DNA of 64,000 nucleotides from Streptomyces xinghaiensis S187 (GCF_000220705.2 NZ_CP023202.1:7036501-7100500), one strand, 5' to 3'. Counted from the stretch's first letter, positions 8,675 to 16,799 are shown. The notes: generated from the letters alone by a model not told the origin. Translations and numbers: made by a program.

Positions 8675-9052
8675 TCAGTCGCACGGATCGGGCAGCGTGG
8701 GGACGACCTGGGCGAAGTGCTGGCGGATCCAGGCGACAGCAGCCGGGGGCATCGCCCCGGTGTCCGGCCCGGTCAGCGGCGCGGTGTCGATGTCGGCCAT
8801 CGCGTCGGCCGGCGGCAGCAGCCGCATGTAGTCGGGGTCGATCCCGGTGACGCAACTGTTGCTGCTCAGCTCGATCAGGTCGTACACGGCTCTGCCAGTG
8901 CCGCCGTGCCGCCAAGCCCGGTGCACCCGGCCCACGAAGGTGTGGTCGGACTCGCCGAGCCAGAACCGCTCGGCGTCCCGGTACAGGACGAAGTCACCCT
9001 CGGCATAGACGGTCTGCGACACGACGGCCTGGGTGCGAAGCGGCTGGGACAC
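8675..9052 (-). CDS. Hypothetical protein (125 aa)
   Basis: Starts with GTG at 9052 behind GAGGAGAAG. The product has a beta-rich N-terminal half (residues 10-70) with several Trp and Tyr, and an acidic C-terminal half ending in a short helix. There are no cysteine knuckles, P-loop or membrane segments. I do not recognise the family. It is one of a series of short leftward genes, each with its own ribosome site and mostly with its own stem-loop. Confidence 0.55.
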   Translation of the reverse strand: MSQPLRTQAVVSQTVYAEGDFVLYRDAERFWLGESDHTFVGRVHRAWRHGGTGRAVYDLIELSSNSCVTGIDPDYMRLLPPADAMADIDTAPLTGPDTGAMPPAAVAWIRQHFAQVVPTLPDPCD

Positions 9053-9174
9053 GTCTTCTCCTCACTCTCGCGCACCAGCACGAGGCCAGCGGGGCCGGGC
9101 TGTCCGGCTCCCCGTCACCGCCCCACCCGACCGCCACGGTGGTGGGCGATCGGTGCGAGCGGATCAGGCAGCCG

Positions 9175-9420
9175 TCAGACCGCGGCGAGGGGCCGGCGCG
9201 GGGGGATGACCCGCCCGTCGGGGAGCAGCTCGCCGGTGTCCTCGAAGAGCAGGACCGCGTTACACAGCAGGCTCCACCCCTGCTCCGGGTGGCGGGCCAC
9301 GACCTGCGCGGCGTCCCCGGCCGGGCTGTCGGCGGTCGGGCACTTGGGGGTGTGCGTGCACAGCGCGGTCGGCAGTCGGCTCGGCGTGCTCGTGGCGTTG
9401 AACTGGGTGCTGCTTTCCAT
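9175..9420 (-). CDS. DUF5999-like protein (81 aa)
   Basis: ATG at 9420 follows a consensus AGGAGGA. The middle reads CTHTPKCPTADS and then a conserved-looking block around HPEQGWSLLCN and VLLFEDTGELLPDG, which I recognise as the DUF5999 signature of small Streptomyces proteins. Function is unknown. Cysteines near residues 21, 27 and 53 could bind a metal. This copy has ~20 extra N-terminal residues compared with the typical short form. Confidence 0.7.
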   Translation of the reverse strand: MESSTQFNATSTPSRLPTALCTHTPKCPTADSPAGDAAQVVARHPEQGWSLLCNAVLLFEDTGELLPDGRVIPPRRPLAAV

Positions 9421-9563
9421 GAGTCCTCCTGTAGGGGAAGAGTGAGCCCGGGGCCCTCCCGGGCCGGAGGCGTGCCAAAGGCCGGCCGGGGTGCAGCCGA
9501 CCGGGCTGGGTGGTGCTGGAGCATGGGCGGGAAGCCAGCCGACGCTTCGGCCAGAGGGAGCGG

Positions 9564-9869
9564 TCAGGCCGCGTTCCGGGCCCGCTTGCGGGCGGCGCGG
9601 CGCTTCATGGCCCGGCGCTCGTCCTCGCTGAGCCCGCCCCAGACGCCGAAGTTCTCGCCGTTCTCCAGCGCCCACTGCAGGCAGGTCTCCATCACGGGGC
9701 ACCGGCGGCACACCGCCTTGGCCTCCTCGATCTGCAGCAGTGCCGGGCCGGTGTTGCCGATGGGGAAGAACAGCTCCGGGTCTTCCTCCCGGCAGGCGCC
9801 GCGCTCCCTCCAGTCGCTCGGCTGGGCGGCGGAGGGGGCGTAGCGGGTGCGTACGATAGAGCGGCTCAT
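9564..9869 (-). CDS. WhiB-like iron-sulfur transcription factor
   Basis: 101 residues with the diagnostic four cysteines at about C26, C54, C57 and C63 that ligate a [4Fe-4S] cluster, the GVWGG turn (75-79), and a basic C-terminal tail (MKRRAARKRARNA). The core closely resembles chromosomal WblE/WhiB paralogues, including REEDPELFFP and ALLQIEEAKAVC. WhiB-like proteins bind the primary sigma factor and tune transcription. A plasmid copy could remodel host expression or control plasmid genes. The segment before C26 is longer than in the shortest chromosomal forms. Confidence 0.9.
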   Translation of the reverse strand: MSRSIVRTRYAPSAAQPSDWRERGACREEDPELFFPIGNTGPALLQIEEAKAVCRRCPVMETCLQWALENGENFGVWGGLSEDERRAMKRRAARKRARNAA

Positions 9870-9901
9870 ATGGGGCCTCCGGTCAAATCCGTTGGGTACC
9901 A

Positions 9902-9935
9902 GACAGGCCCCAGGGCGGCATCCCTGGGGCCTGTC
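9902..9935. terminator. 14-bp perfect stem-loop upstream of the WhiB-like gene
   Basis: GACAGGCCCCAGGG and its exact complement flank a 6-nt loop. The hairpin lies between the stop of the 9953-10348 gene and the WhiB-like start at 9869, so it could end the former or attenuate the latter. Confidence 0.6.
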
Positions 9936-9952
9936 GCTGTGACGTCTCGTGT

Positions 9953-10348
9953 TCAGTGCGGTGCTTGCGGGTGCGGGCGAGCCGGCTCCGGGTTCTGGGC
10001 GCGGCCGTCACGCTCGTGCGGGGTCGGCCTCACCGGGAGCGGCGGCCGCTCCTCCATCACCGGCGTCCGCCTCGCACCGCCTGCCCGGCCGTTACCGGAC
10101 AGGCGGTAGCCGAGGTTCTGGCAAGCGGAGCAGGTCCAGAAGGTGACGCCGAAGTAGCCACCGCAGATGTCGCACTGCTGGCCGGATCCGCCGTACGGCG
10201 CCCGGCTCCTGCGGTGCGGCAGGATCACCCGGAACGAAAGACTGTCGGTCTCGTCCCGCTCCGGACCGCGCCGGTCGTCCTCGCTCTCCAGATCCTCGAT
10301 GAGCCCGGCGGTCACTACGGTGCCGGGTCGTGCCATGCTGTCGATCAC
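9953..10348 (-). CDS. Zinc-ribbon hypothetical protein (131 aa)
   Basis: GTG start at 10348 follows CGAGGAG. A central ribbon, CDIC then 10 residues then CSAC (about residues 59-76), could bind zinc. The N-terminal part is acidic and the C-terminal 50 residues are Pro/Arg-rich and probably disordered. Function is unknown. Confidence 0.55.
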   Translation of the reverse strand: MIDSMARPGTVVTAGLIEDLESEDDRRGPERDETDSLSFRVILPHRRSRAPYGGSGQQCDICGGYFGVTFWTCSACQNLGYRLSGNGRAGGARRTPVMEERPPLPVRPTPHERDGRAQNPEPARPHPQAPH

Positions 10349-10375
10349 AGGGACTCCTCGAAAGTGCCTGTATCA

Positions 10376-10409
10376 GACAGCCCCGGAGCTCTCACCTTCC
10401 GGGGCTGTC
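10376..10409. terminator. 12-bp perfect stem-loop
   Basis: GACAGCCCCGGA pairs with TCCGGGGCTGTC around a 10-nt loop. It lies immediately upstream of the zinc-ribbon gene on the leftward strand. Confidence 0.55.
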
Positions 10410-10439
10410 GCCGTCTCGGCTGCTCGGACAAGCAACCGC

Positions 10440-10478
10440 GGCCGCCGCCACCCCAGTTGATTCAGGGTGGCGGCGGCC
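10440..10478. terminator. 14-bp perfect stem-loop below the 10490-10795 gene
   Basis: Two perfectly complementary 14-nt arms flank an 11-nt loop, beginning 12 bp beyond the stop of the leftward gene. It is likely a terminator. Confidence 0.6.
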
Positions 10479-10489
10479 GTGATGGCTGG

Positions 10490-10795
10490 TCAGGCCGCTG
10501 ACCGGTACGTGTCCCTGTCCGTGTGCGCGGGCCGGATCAGGTAGTCGGAGTCCGTCCAGACCGAACCGACCGGGTACGGCTGACCGTCGGGCCGGAGCGT
10601 GTCCCGCACGATCACGGCCCACCGGGCGGCGTTCCTGCGCAGGAGCGCGGCGGCCTCCGCCGGGTCTGTGGTCAGGGCCAGGACTTCGAAGCGGCCGTCG
10701 CTGTTCTGGTAGATGGCGCCAGGGCCGCGGGGCCCGACCTCGTCCTGGACGCTCGGTAACGCCACGGGCGGGGCCAGAGTGGGAAGACTGTGCAT
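10490..10795 (-). CDS. Hypothetical protein (101 aa)
   Basis: I chose ATG at 10795, which follows GAGAGGA. The product is a compact alpha/beta protein with the segment FEVLALTTDPAEAAALLRRNAARWAVIVRD and then VGSVWTDSDYLIRP. There are no metal knuckles or membrane segments, and the family is not recognised. It is bracketed by stem-loops on both sides. Confidence 0.5.
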   Translation of the reverse strand: MHSLPTLAPPVALPSVQDEVGPRGPGAIYQNSDGRFEVLALTTDPAEAAALLRRNAARWAVIVRDTLRPDGQPYPVGSVWTDSDYLIRPAHTDRDTYRSAA

Positions 10796-10828
10796 GGGTC
10801 GTCCTCTCAGAAGGGTGACCTGCGACAA

Positions 10829-10858
10829 GAACCCCCAGGGCTGGCTCCCTGGGGGTTC
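10829..10858. terminator. 12-bp perfect stem-loop
   Basis: GAACCCCCAGGG pairs with CCCTGGGGGTTC around a 6-nt loop. It is located between the leftward genes 10958-11122 and 10490-10795. Confidence 0.6.
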
Positions 10859-10957
10859 GTCGCATCCCACCAACAGCGGGGCAGTGCGTCCCTGCGCACT
10901 CCCGTGCGGCCGCGCCTCCAAGGTGGGGGCAGCCGCACGGGGCAGCGCAGGATGTCG

Positions 10958-11122
10958 TCAGGCGCCGATCCGGTGGGCCTCCGCCTCCAGGTCTCGGATT
11001 CGGTCGGCGAGCTCGCAGCGCTCCGCGTGGGAGAGGTGAGGGCCGGACAGTCGTCGGCGTGCTGCCTTCAGTTGGTCGTTGATGCGCTGCTGCGGGGTAC
11101 GGGGATCGGTCGGCACGGGCAT
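10958..11122 (-). CDS. Small charged helical protein (54 aa)
   Basis: ATG at 11122 follows the consensus ribosome site GAGGAGG. The 54 residues form one long basic/acidic helical region (QQRINDQLKAARRRL and ELADRIRDLEAEAHRI) with a coiled-coil-like heptad pattern. No function can be assigned. The strong ribosome site and the flanking hairpins support a real gene. Confidence 0.5.
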   Translation of the reverse strand: MPVPTDPRTPQQRINDQLKAARRRLSGPHLSHAERCELADRIRDLEAEAHRIGA

Positions 11123-11168
11123 GGAGTTCCTCCTCGATCGTCGGCCGGGGCGGCTCTGGTAGGAGCAG

Positions 11169-11214
11169 CCACGGCCCCGGCCTCCCCGACCGCTCGGGAT
11201 GGCCGGGGCCGTGG
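11169..11214. terminator. 14-bp stem-loop below the 11232-12050 gene
   Basis: CCACGGCCCCGGCC and its exact complement flank an 18-nt loop directly downstream of the leftward gene that stops at 11232. Probably its terminator. Confidence 0.6.
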
Positions 11215-11231
11215 TGGCTCCTGCGTGGTGC

Positions 11232-12050
11232 TCAGGACACCGGGGGCTCAGGGCGGAGCGTGATGAGAGGGACAGCGGGGCCTTCCGTCGGGGGATCCCC
11301 GGCAGGAAGCTGCGTGCGCTGAGCGTCCGCGGCTTCCACCGCCGGGAGAACGGCGGCCCACTGCGATGTCCGCGTCTTGGGGTCCGTGTACCGGCGATCG
11401 AACCGCCGCCGCTCCCGGGCGAAGGCCTCGCGCACGGCCCGGCGCTTGGGCTCCTGGCGGAGCAGACGGAGGAAGGCGGCGGCCAAGCGCTCGCCGTGGT
11501 GGCATGGAAGCGGTTGACCGTCGCGGCCGGTGGTTCCGCTCTCCCTGGCCGGACGATGCTGCTGAAACGCCTGCCCACAGGCACGGCACTGCTGCTGGTG
11601 CCGCCGGAACGCTTGGCGGACTGTCTCTGCGCTGAGCGGGACGGGCTTGATCTGACCGACGGCCGGCAGCCGGGTCGTCTTCGGCTTGGGCAGCACCTTG
11701 GTCGCGCGGCGGGAGTTGGTGGTCGGGACCGCTTCAACGAGCCCAGTGCGCCACTCGCCGACTGAGAGGTCGATGTCGACGCGGCGGTTGCTGCCAGCGG
11801 TACAGCGACGCGGATTCGCGGTGCCAGCAGGCTTGTTGTGGTGGGGGACCAGCTTTGGGGTGCCCTGCATGCCGGTGATCGGGCACCAGGTCCGGCAGTC
11901 GGGGCAGACCAGGTGTTCCTTGCCGGGGGACAGGTCGATGTGGTTGGGCTTGAGGGTGGAGACGGTGATCGGCGGGCGGTGGTTGACCTGGGGGGTGCGG
12001 GTTTTGCTGCGCCGCTTGCGGGCCGTGGGAGTCGCGGACGGCGGGGCCAT
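11232..12050 (-). CDS. Cys/His-containing basic protein (272 aa)
   Basis: ATG at 12050 follows AAGGAG. An Arg/Lys-rich N-terminus (residues 1-25) leads to a CPDC..C cluster near residue 50, and a second CRAC..H cluster with C-H-H residues lies near residues 157-186. Both look like metal sites. The C-terminal half is basic and helical. The set of putative zinc sites with basic flanks suggests nucleic-acid binding; the family is not recognised. It is transcribed away from the GntR-type gene, with ~450 bp of regulatory DNA between them. Confidence 0.55.
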   Translation of the reverse strand: MAPPSATPTARKRRSKTRTPQVNHRPPITVSTLKPNHIDLSPGKEHLVCPDCRTWCPITGMQGTPKLVPHHNKPAGTANPRRCTAGSNRRVDIDLSVGEWRTGLVEAVPTTNSRRATKVLPKPKTTRLPAVGQIKPVPLSAETVRQAFRRHQQQCRACGQAFQQHRPARESGTTGRDGQPLPCHHGERLAAAFLRLLRQEPKRRAVREAFARERRRFDRRYTDPKTRTSQWAAVLPAVEAADAQRTQLPAGDPPTEGPAVPLITLRPEPPVS

Positions 12051-12331
12051 GAAGGAGCTCCTTGCGTGTGAAGGGGCGAAAAGGTCGCATCGCGGTGCTC
12101 TCTCCGCCGGTCAGGGCCGACCGGACAATCCGGTGCCCTGGCAGGCGGACAGCGCATCAGCGCTGCGATGCGCAGGAGCCGGTCGCCCGGGGGATTTGGT
12201 GGAGCTATCGACCCCGGCCCTCCCCGTGAGGGGAAAGCGGCTTCCTGCGGTGTTGCGCGCAGATAGTCATGGGGCGGAGGAGCTGGTGAGGCTCTTCGTC
12301 TCCGAGCCGCCGAAGCGGCGACTACCGCGCA

Positions 12332-12349
12332 AGCTTCGATATCGAAGCT
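12332..12349. promoter_or_regulatory. 18-bp perfect palindrome in the divergent regulatory region
   Basis: AGCTTCGATATCGAAGCT is exactly self-complementary. It lies 149 bp upstream of the GntR-type start and ~280 bp upstream of the divergent gene. Its right half (ATCGAAGC) recurs at 12459-12466. GntR/HutC regulators bind short palindromes, so this is a candidate autoregulatory operator. Confidence 0.5.
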
Positions 12350-12368
12350 CCGGTACGATGGTGCAAGA

Positions 12369-12486
12369 CCTCGCTATCGATGTCAAGCATTTCGATAGTG
12401 AGGATTGCGAGTCTCTTGCTGGCACTGTTTGATCGCGAGGCGCTGATGACGCTTGAGCATCGAAGCCCCTAGGGTCGATAGCGAGG
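12369..12486 (+). promoter_or_regulatory. Triplicated TCGATAGNGAGG half-sites
   Basis: The 12-mer TCGATAGCGAGG or its near-copy occurs three times: inverted at 12369-12380, direct with one mismatch at 12392-12403 (together an inverted repeat with an 11-nt spacer), and direct at 12475-12486, immediately before the ribosome site AAGGAG of the GntR-type gene. The last copy would block transcription or initiation if occupied, suggesting autoregulation. Confidence 0.5.
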
Positions 12487-12497
12487 TAAGGAGACAC

Positions 12498-13253
12498 ATG
12501 GCAGACGAGACGGGCACTGATCGGCCCAGATACCTCAAGATCGCTGACGAGCTGAAGTCGGCGATCGAGCGGGGAGAGTACGCACCTGGCGACCGACTGC
12601 CAGGGGAGAACGTTCTCGCTCCGCGGTACGGCGTGGCCGTTATGACGGCCCGGCGAGCGCTGCGCGTGCTCACTAACCAGGGCCTCGCGGAGTCCCGGAA
12701 GGGCGCGGGATTCTTCGTCCAGGCATTCAGCCCCATCCGGCGGCGTGGCATCCAGCGCCTGGCGCGGGACCAGTGGGGGGCCGGCAAGTCCATCTGGTCT
12801 GCGGACGAAGATCGCCCGCTGGCCGTCGACCGGGTCACTGTCGAAGAGGTCGTCCCCCCGGCCCACATCATCAGCATGCTTGAGCTGGGGGAGGGGGAGA
12901 CCACGTGTGCCAGGTCCCGGCGCTTCGTCCTCGCTGGCCGACCTGTCATGCTCGCTACCTCGTACCTGCCGTACGCACTGGTGGCAGGGTCGGCCATTAC
13001 CCAAGCCGATACAGGTCCCGGGGGAACCTACGCCCGCCTCGCCGACCTTGGCCACGCTCCCGTTCATTTCCGGGAGGAGATCCGCGGGCGGCTGCCCACC
13101 ACTGAGGAAGCTGCCGCTCTGGGTATGTCCCTTGAGCGCCCTGTCTTGAAGGTGTGCAGAACCGCCTTCGACGCTGCTCAGCGAGTTGTCGAGATCAATG
13201 AGATGACCCTCGACTCCGCTTCGTATGTCCTGGACTACGAGTTCGATGCCTGA
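12498..13253 (+). CDS. GntR-family (HutC-like) transcriptional regulator
   Basis: 251 residues from ATG at 12498 (AAGGAG at 12488). Residues ~10-75 are a winged helix with the GntR signature: YLKIADELKSAIERGEY, GDRLPGE, and VMTARRALRVLTNQGL. The remaining ~170 residues match the UTRA ligand-binding domain of the HutC subfamily (ARSRRFVLAGRPVMLATSYLP and a closing EINEMTLDSASYVLDYEF-like strand). It should be a repressor released by a small ligand, with operators in the repeats just upstream. Such regulators occur on many Streptomyces plasmids (KorSA/TraR type), where they control transfer genes. The ligand is not predictable. Confidence 0.85.
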   Translation: MADETGTDRPRYLKIADELKSAIERGEYAPGDRLPGENVLAPRYGVAVMTARRALRVLTNQGLAESRKGAGFFVQAFSPIRRRGIQRLARDQWGAGKSIWSADEDRPLAVDRVTVEEVVPPAHIISMLELGEGETTCARSRRFVLAGRPVMLATSYLPYALVAGSAITQADTGPGGTYARLADLGHAPVHFREEIRGRLPTTEEAAALGMSLERPVLKVCRTAFDAAQRVVEINEMTLDSASYVLDYEFDA

Positions 13254-13463
13254 TCGCACGGAGCGGTGGACACGGACGCGGCACTGGCGTGTGTCCAAGG
13301 ACGGCATAGATTCCTCCGGCCGGTGTGTTGTGTGCCTGGATCAACGTCAACCAGCTTCCGGGGCGACGACGTTGAGCGAGATGTCCCCGCGTAGCAGCGG
13401 TGTGGACTTAGCGTGGAAATACGGCCTCGTCTGCCTGGTCATGGACCACCCAGGGGGTGTGTA

Positions 13464-14630
13464 GTGATCGCCGTGGATCAGTGGACAGGTGAGGAGGCGC
13501 TGCTGTTGCGTTCGGTAAGGCGCCAGTCTGTCCGTGAGTTCGCGCAAGACCTGGGCATCAGTCCCCGGACGGTTTCCCAGTGGCAGCGCAATAAGGAGCG
13601 GGTGTGCCGTCCGGCGATGGCGCAGATCCTGGATACGGCGCTTGCCCAGTGCACTCCAGAAGAGCAGGAAGCGTTCCGTGTCCGACTGGCGGCACTGCGA
13701 GGGGAGACCGATGGCGCCGCAGCGGCTGCGGTAGCGCAGTCGGCGCCCTGCATCGTGGTTTCCCACAAGTTCCTGCCGGTTTACCTGGGCGAGCGGCTCG
13801 GCTCACTGTACGCAGCCGGAACACCCCGACCGTCCGGTCCGGCTGGCCTTGACCAGCGAGTACTACCCGGCAAGCACCGCTCAGCCCAGTCCTCCACAGT
13901 GCACATGTACGCATGTGGCGTCGTCGTAGTGCACTTGGAAGAGCGCCAGCGCGTGGACTCGTTCACTGATCTGGCAGTGTGGCGCTACCGCTCCTACCTG
14001 ACAGACAGGGCCTGGGCGGGGGAGCGCATCACGGGCCTGTTGGAGCAACACTGCGCCGATGGACAGGTTGAGGCGTCGCCGGATCCGGAGTACGTGCTGT
14101 CCGTGTACGAGTTGCGTGAGCACGCTTGGTCGGGGGCCGGACTCGATACCGCCCTGCAGTTGCTGGCCACGCCGTCGGTGCTCGTTGACCGCCAGGACCC
14201 GGCAAACATCGTGCCCCTCGGGGCAGGAGTCGAGGACGCCAAGTTCCGCGATGGCTGGGCGCACCCTGAGGCGCTCCCCTTCGACGGCGGCGCTTCTCGT
14301 GGGGTGGCCGGTTGGTCGGGAATTTCTTATCACCCGCAGCCAGACGAGCGTGCCCTAACGATAAACCAGATCGTCGCTCTGGAGCTGGATGTTCAGGCGC
14401 TGTGGGCGCTGTCGTCGCACATCCTGCACATAGTCGAAGACGGGCAAGATCCCGTGATGCCGAGGGAATACAGCTGGCGCTTCCTACGCGGCGCGTACGT
14501 CCGGCTGACCACCGCCCGCCCCACAGAGACTGCCCAGCATCGCGTGATGCGCGAAGCAATTCTGACAACTAGCGAACTTCCTGATCGGTTGCGTGCCGCC
14601 CAGGACGCTCTTCGAGACAGCAATCCGTGA
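13464..14630 (+). CDS. HTH-domain protein opening a three-gene operon
   Basis: The GTG at 13464 follows a purine-rich site (CAGGGGG) seven bases away; an earlier in-frame start lacks one. Residues ~8-40 form a helix-turn-helix (LLLRSVRRQSVREFAQDLG then SPRTVSQWQ) of XRE type. The ~350-residue remainder has no recognised domain but contains several Trp, Tyr and Cys residues, suggesting a sensor. Its stop overlaps the next start (GTGA), so it is coupled to the hydrolase and flavoprotein genes and likely regulates or works with them. Confidence 0.7.
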   Translation: MIAVDQWTGEEALLLRSVRRQSVREFAQDLGISPRTVSQWQRNKERVCRPAMAQILDTALAQCTPEEQEAFRVRLAALRGETDGAAAAAVAQSAPCIVVSHKFLPVYLGERLGSLYAAGTPRPSGPAGLDQRVLPGKHRSAQSSTVHMYACGVVVVHLEERQRVDSFTDLAVWRYRSYLTDRAWAGERITGLLEQHCADGQVEASPDPEYVLSVYELREHAWSGAGLDTALQLLATPSVLVDRQDPANIVPLGAGVEDAKFRDGWAHPEALPFDGGASRGVAGWSGISYHPQPDERALTINQIVALELDVQALWALSSHILHIVEDGQDPVMPREYSWRFLRGAYVRLTTARPTETAQHRVMREAILTTSELPDRLRAAQDALRDSNP

Positions 14631-15214
14631 CGGCCATGTGGAAGGCGGACTGGGTGGATCCTCGCTCGACGGCGCTGATCGTCATCGACGTGCAGCAGGG
14701 CTTCGTCAACCGGCATAGCCGCGGCACGCTTCCGGCGATCGTGCGCTTGGTGGAAGGCTGGCGAGCCGCTGGCGGTCCTATGGTCTTCACGCGGTTCCAT
14801 AACGAGCTCGGTTCGCCATACGAGACGATCACCGGCTGGACGCGGCTGCGCACCGCGGAGGAGCAGGCTCTCGTTGAGGAGCTTGCTCCCTTCACGGATT
14901 CCGCGGTCACGGTCATCGATAAGGCGCGGTCGTCGGTTTTCACCCCGGAGGGTGCGCAACTGATTCGTGATCAGGGCTGGAGCGACCTGGTGCTGTGCGG
15001 CATCGACACAGACGCCTGTGTCTACGACTCCGCGATCGCCGCTTATCAGAGCGGATATCGGCCCTGGATCGTCACCGACGCCTGCGCCTCTACCGGTGGA
15101 CCCGAGTACCACGACGCCGCCCTGCTGCTTGCCGCTCGCAACCTCGGCGCCGACCAACTCGTCACCAGCGAGACCATCCTGCCCAGAATCGGCAGACAGG
15201 GGGCACACACATGA
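14627..15214 (+). CDS. Isochorismatase-like cysteine hydrolase
   Basis: 195 residues of the isochorismatase/nicotinamidase fold. The catalytic triad is visible: D21 in VIDVQQGF, K99 in VIDKARSS, and C131 in GIDTDACV, the family's conserved nucleophile loop. Members hydrolyse amides or vinyl ethers of small molecules (nicotinamide, ureidocarbamates, isochorismate); the substrate cannot be read from sequence. The GTG start overlaps the preceding stop by four bases, and its stop overlaps the next ATG, so the three genes are translated as a unit. Coupling to a flavoprotein suggests a small catabolic or redox module. Confidence 0.85.
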   Translation: MTAMWKADWVDPRSTALIVIDVQQGFVNRHSRGTLPAIVRLVEGWRAAGGPMVFTRFHNELGSPYETITGWTRLRTAEEQALVEELAPFTDSAVTVIDKARSSVFTPEGAQLIRDQGWSDLVLCGIDTDACVYDSAIAAYQSGYRPWIVTDACASTGGPEYHDAALLLAARNLGADQLVTSETILPRIGRQGAHT

Positions 15215-16134
15215 GTTCACCTTCATACGACGCGGACGTCCTGATCGTCGGAGCCGGCCCGGCTGGAGTGTCGGCTGCAGTCATGGCAGCCAGCCTCAAG
15301 CTGCGCACCGTAGTGATCGAGGCTGGGCTAACCGGAGGCAAGCTGCACGTCGTCGGCGCCTTGAGCAACATGCCGGGCAACTGGTCGACCGGCCCGGATC
15401 TGGCGCAGGCTCTGGCGCAGGACCTGCAACGTCTGCAAGAAGACGGCTGGTGCACCCTGATGCAGGCCCGGGCCGTGGCAGTGAACGGTCACGACGACCG
15501 AGCCGAACTCACTCTGGACAGCGGCCAGGTCCTGACCGGGCAGACCATCGTGGTCGCCACCGGAGTAGCCGCGCTCACACCCGCCGAAGCCGACTGGGTG
15601 ACCGCTCCCAACGATCTCACCGCGCCGCCGCTCTGGCGTGCCGCACCGGACAACCTCATAGGTCGCACGTACGTGCTCGGGGCCGATCGCCCGCTCGGGA
15701 CTTGGCTCCGGGTCCACCAGAAGACGTCGAACACGCTGCACGTGCTCTGCCCCCCGACGGATGAGTACAAGGTCGCCGAAGTCGCGGGTGATGATCGTGT
15801 CCGCATAATTCCTGTCTCCCACGTCACCATCACCCGGCCCGCCTACGGCGACGGCTGGACGGTTGAGGTCAAGGACCAGGACGGGGAACGGACGGTCTAT
15901 GCCGTCACCACGGTGCTGAACAACATGGGCAATAGGCCGGCTGCCCTTCAGGGACTCGCCCAGGGCCAGGATGGCTACTGCCCCACCGACGGCCAGCACC
16001 CGCGCATCCAGGTCGCAGGAGACCTGCGGTCTTCGCGGTATCAGCGGATAGCCACCGCACAAGGATCCGGAGCTGAGGCCGTACTCACTTATTACTACGG
16101 CACCACACCGCCTGGCTCAGGTGGTCCTCGATGA
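15211..16134 (+). CDS. FAD-dependent oxidoreductase, thioredoxin-reductase-like without the CxxC
   Basis: 307 residues. The N-terminal dinucleotide-binding motif LIVGAGPAGVSAA (about residues 9-21) and the E-A-G-L-T-GG segment match the thioredoxin-reductase-type FAD family. A second motif, VVATGVAALTP, precedes the inserted domain. The usual redox-active CxxC is absent, so it is not a thioredoxin reductase. The central domain lacks an obvious NAD(P) GxGxxG motif and reads GRTYVLGADRPLGTW instead. Near the C-terminus, IQVAGDLRSSRYQRIATAQGSGAEA matches the family's FAD-binding closing motif. Last gene of the coupled operon. Confidence 0.8.
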   Translation: MSSPSYDADVLIVGAGPAGVSAAVMAASLKLRTVVIEAGLTGGKLHVVGALSNMPGNWSTGPDLAQALAQDLQRLQEDGWCTLMQARAVAVNGHDDRAELTLDSGQVLTGQTIVVATGVAALTPAEADWVTAPNDLTAPPLWRAAPDNLIGRTYVLGADRPLGTWLRVHQKTSNTLHVLCPPTDEYKVAEVAGDDRVRIIPVSHVTITRPAYGDGWTVEVKDQDGERTVYAVTTVLNNMGNRPAALQGLAQGQDGYCPTDGQHPRIQVAGDLRSSRYQRIATAQGSGAEAVLTYYYGTTPPGSGGPR

Positions 16135-16157
16135 CGCTCCGAGGACGTGGGGTCTCA

Positions 16158-16799
16158 CTACCTGCCTTTGGTGGCGAACGGGGCCACCAGGTGGTCTGGA
16201 GCGGTCCGGCGCAGCTTGGGTCTGCGGCTGCCATGGGCAGCTGGCTGGAGAGCTTGGAGGGCAGCTCGAAGCGTGGTCGAGTCCCGGTTCCAACGTTTCG
16301 GCGCGATCAGCTTGAGTCGTGGTGCCTCGTCTGGGGGCATGACCTGGCTCTTGCAGTCGATGACGGGGACCAGACCGAGGTTGTGGGTGAAGAGCAGAAC
16401 GGGTTTCTCCGCCACCAGCGAGCGGAGTTCGAGGCGCGCAACGGGGCCGAGGACGTGGACTCGGCTGCCGAGGCGTTTGGGCCTTCCAATGACGACGAGG
16501 CCATCGAGCCGACCCGCGAGCGTGTCCCAGTCGTACAGGGATTCCGCGAAGGCGGAGCGGTAGTGCAACAACTCGACGCCGTCTGGCAGATCCTGCGTGA
16601 TGCGCTTGAGCCAGCGCTGCCAGTTAGTGCCGCTGACAGTCTTGGGCGCGGCGCTGACGTAGACGCGAACCGGGCTGCCTGGGCGGCGCTCAGCAGCGAT
16701 ACGGTGCATAGCCGCGATGTAGCGGCGCTGCTGCTCAGGGCGGGCGAAGGTCTCCACGTCCAGGGGATCGTCGTGCCGGGGCATCTGCGTCGCGTACAT
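16158..16799 (-). CDS. Rossmann-like protein, possibly deoxyribosyltransferase/TIR-like
   Basis: Convergent with the flavoprotein operon, ending 23 bp beyond its stop. I chose ATG at 16799, giving 213 residues; the frame extends upstream to 16898 with other possible starts and none has a strong ribosome site. The pattern RVYVSAAPKT, then LDGLVVIGRPKRLGSRVHVLGPVARLELRSLVAEKPVLLF, resembles the nucleoside-deoxyribosyltransferase/TIR/SLOG class of alpha/beta folds, where a glutamate in an E-L or A-xLE helix is catalytic. That is an inference from pattern only. If right, it could act on nucleotides or NAD. Confidence 0.5.
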   Translation of the reverse strand: MYATQMPRHDDPLDVETFARPEQQRRYIAAMHRIAAERRPGSPVRVYVSAAPKTVSGTNWQRWLKRITQDLPDGVELLHYRSAFAESLYDWDTLAGRLDGLVVIGRPKRLGSRVHVLGPVARLELRSLVAEKPVLLFTHNLGLVPVIDCKSQVMPPDEAPRLKLIAPKRWNRDSTTLRAALQALQPAAHGSRRPKLRRTAPDHLVAPFATKGR

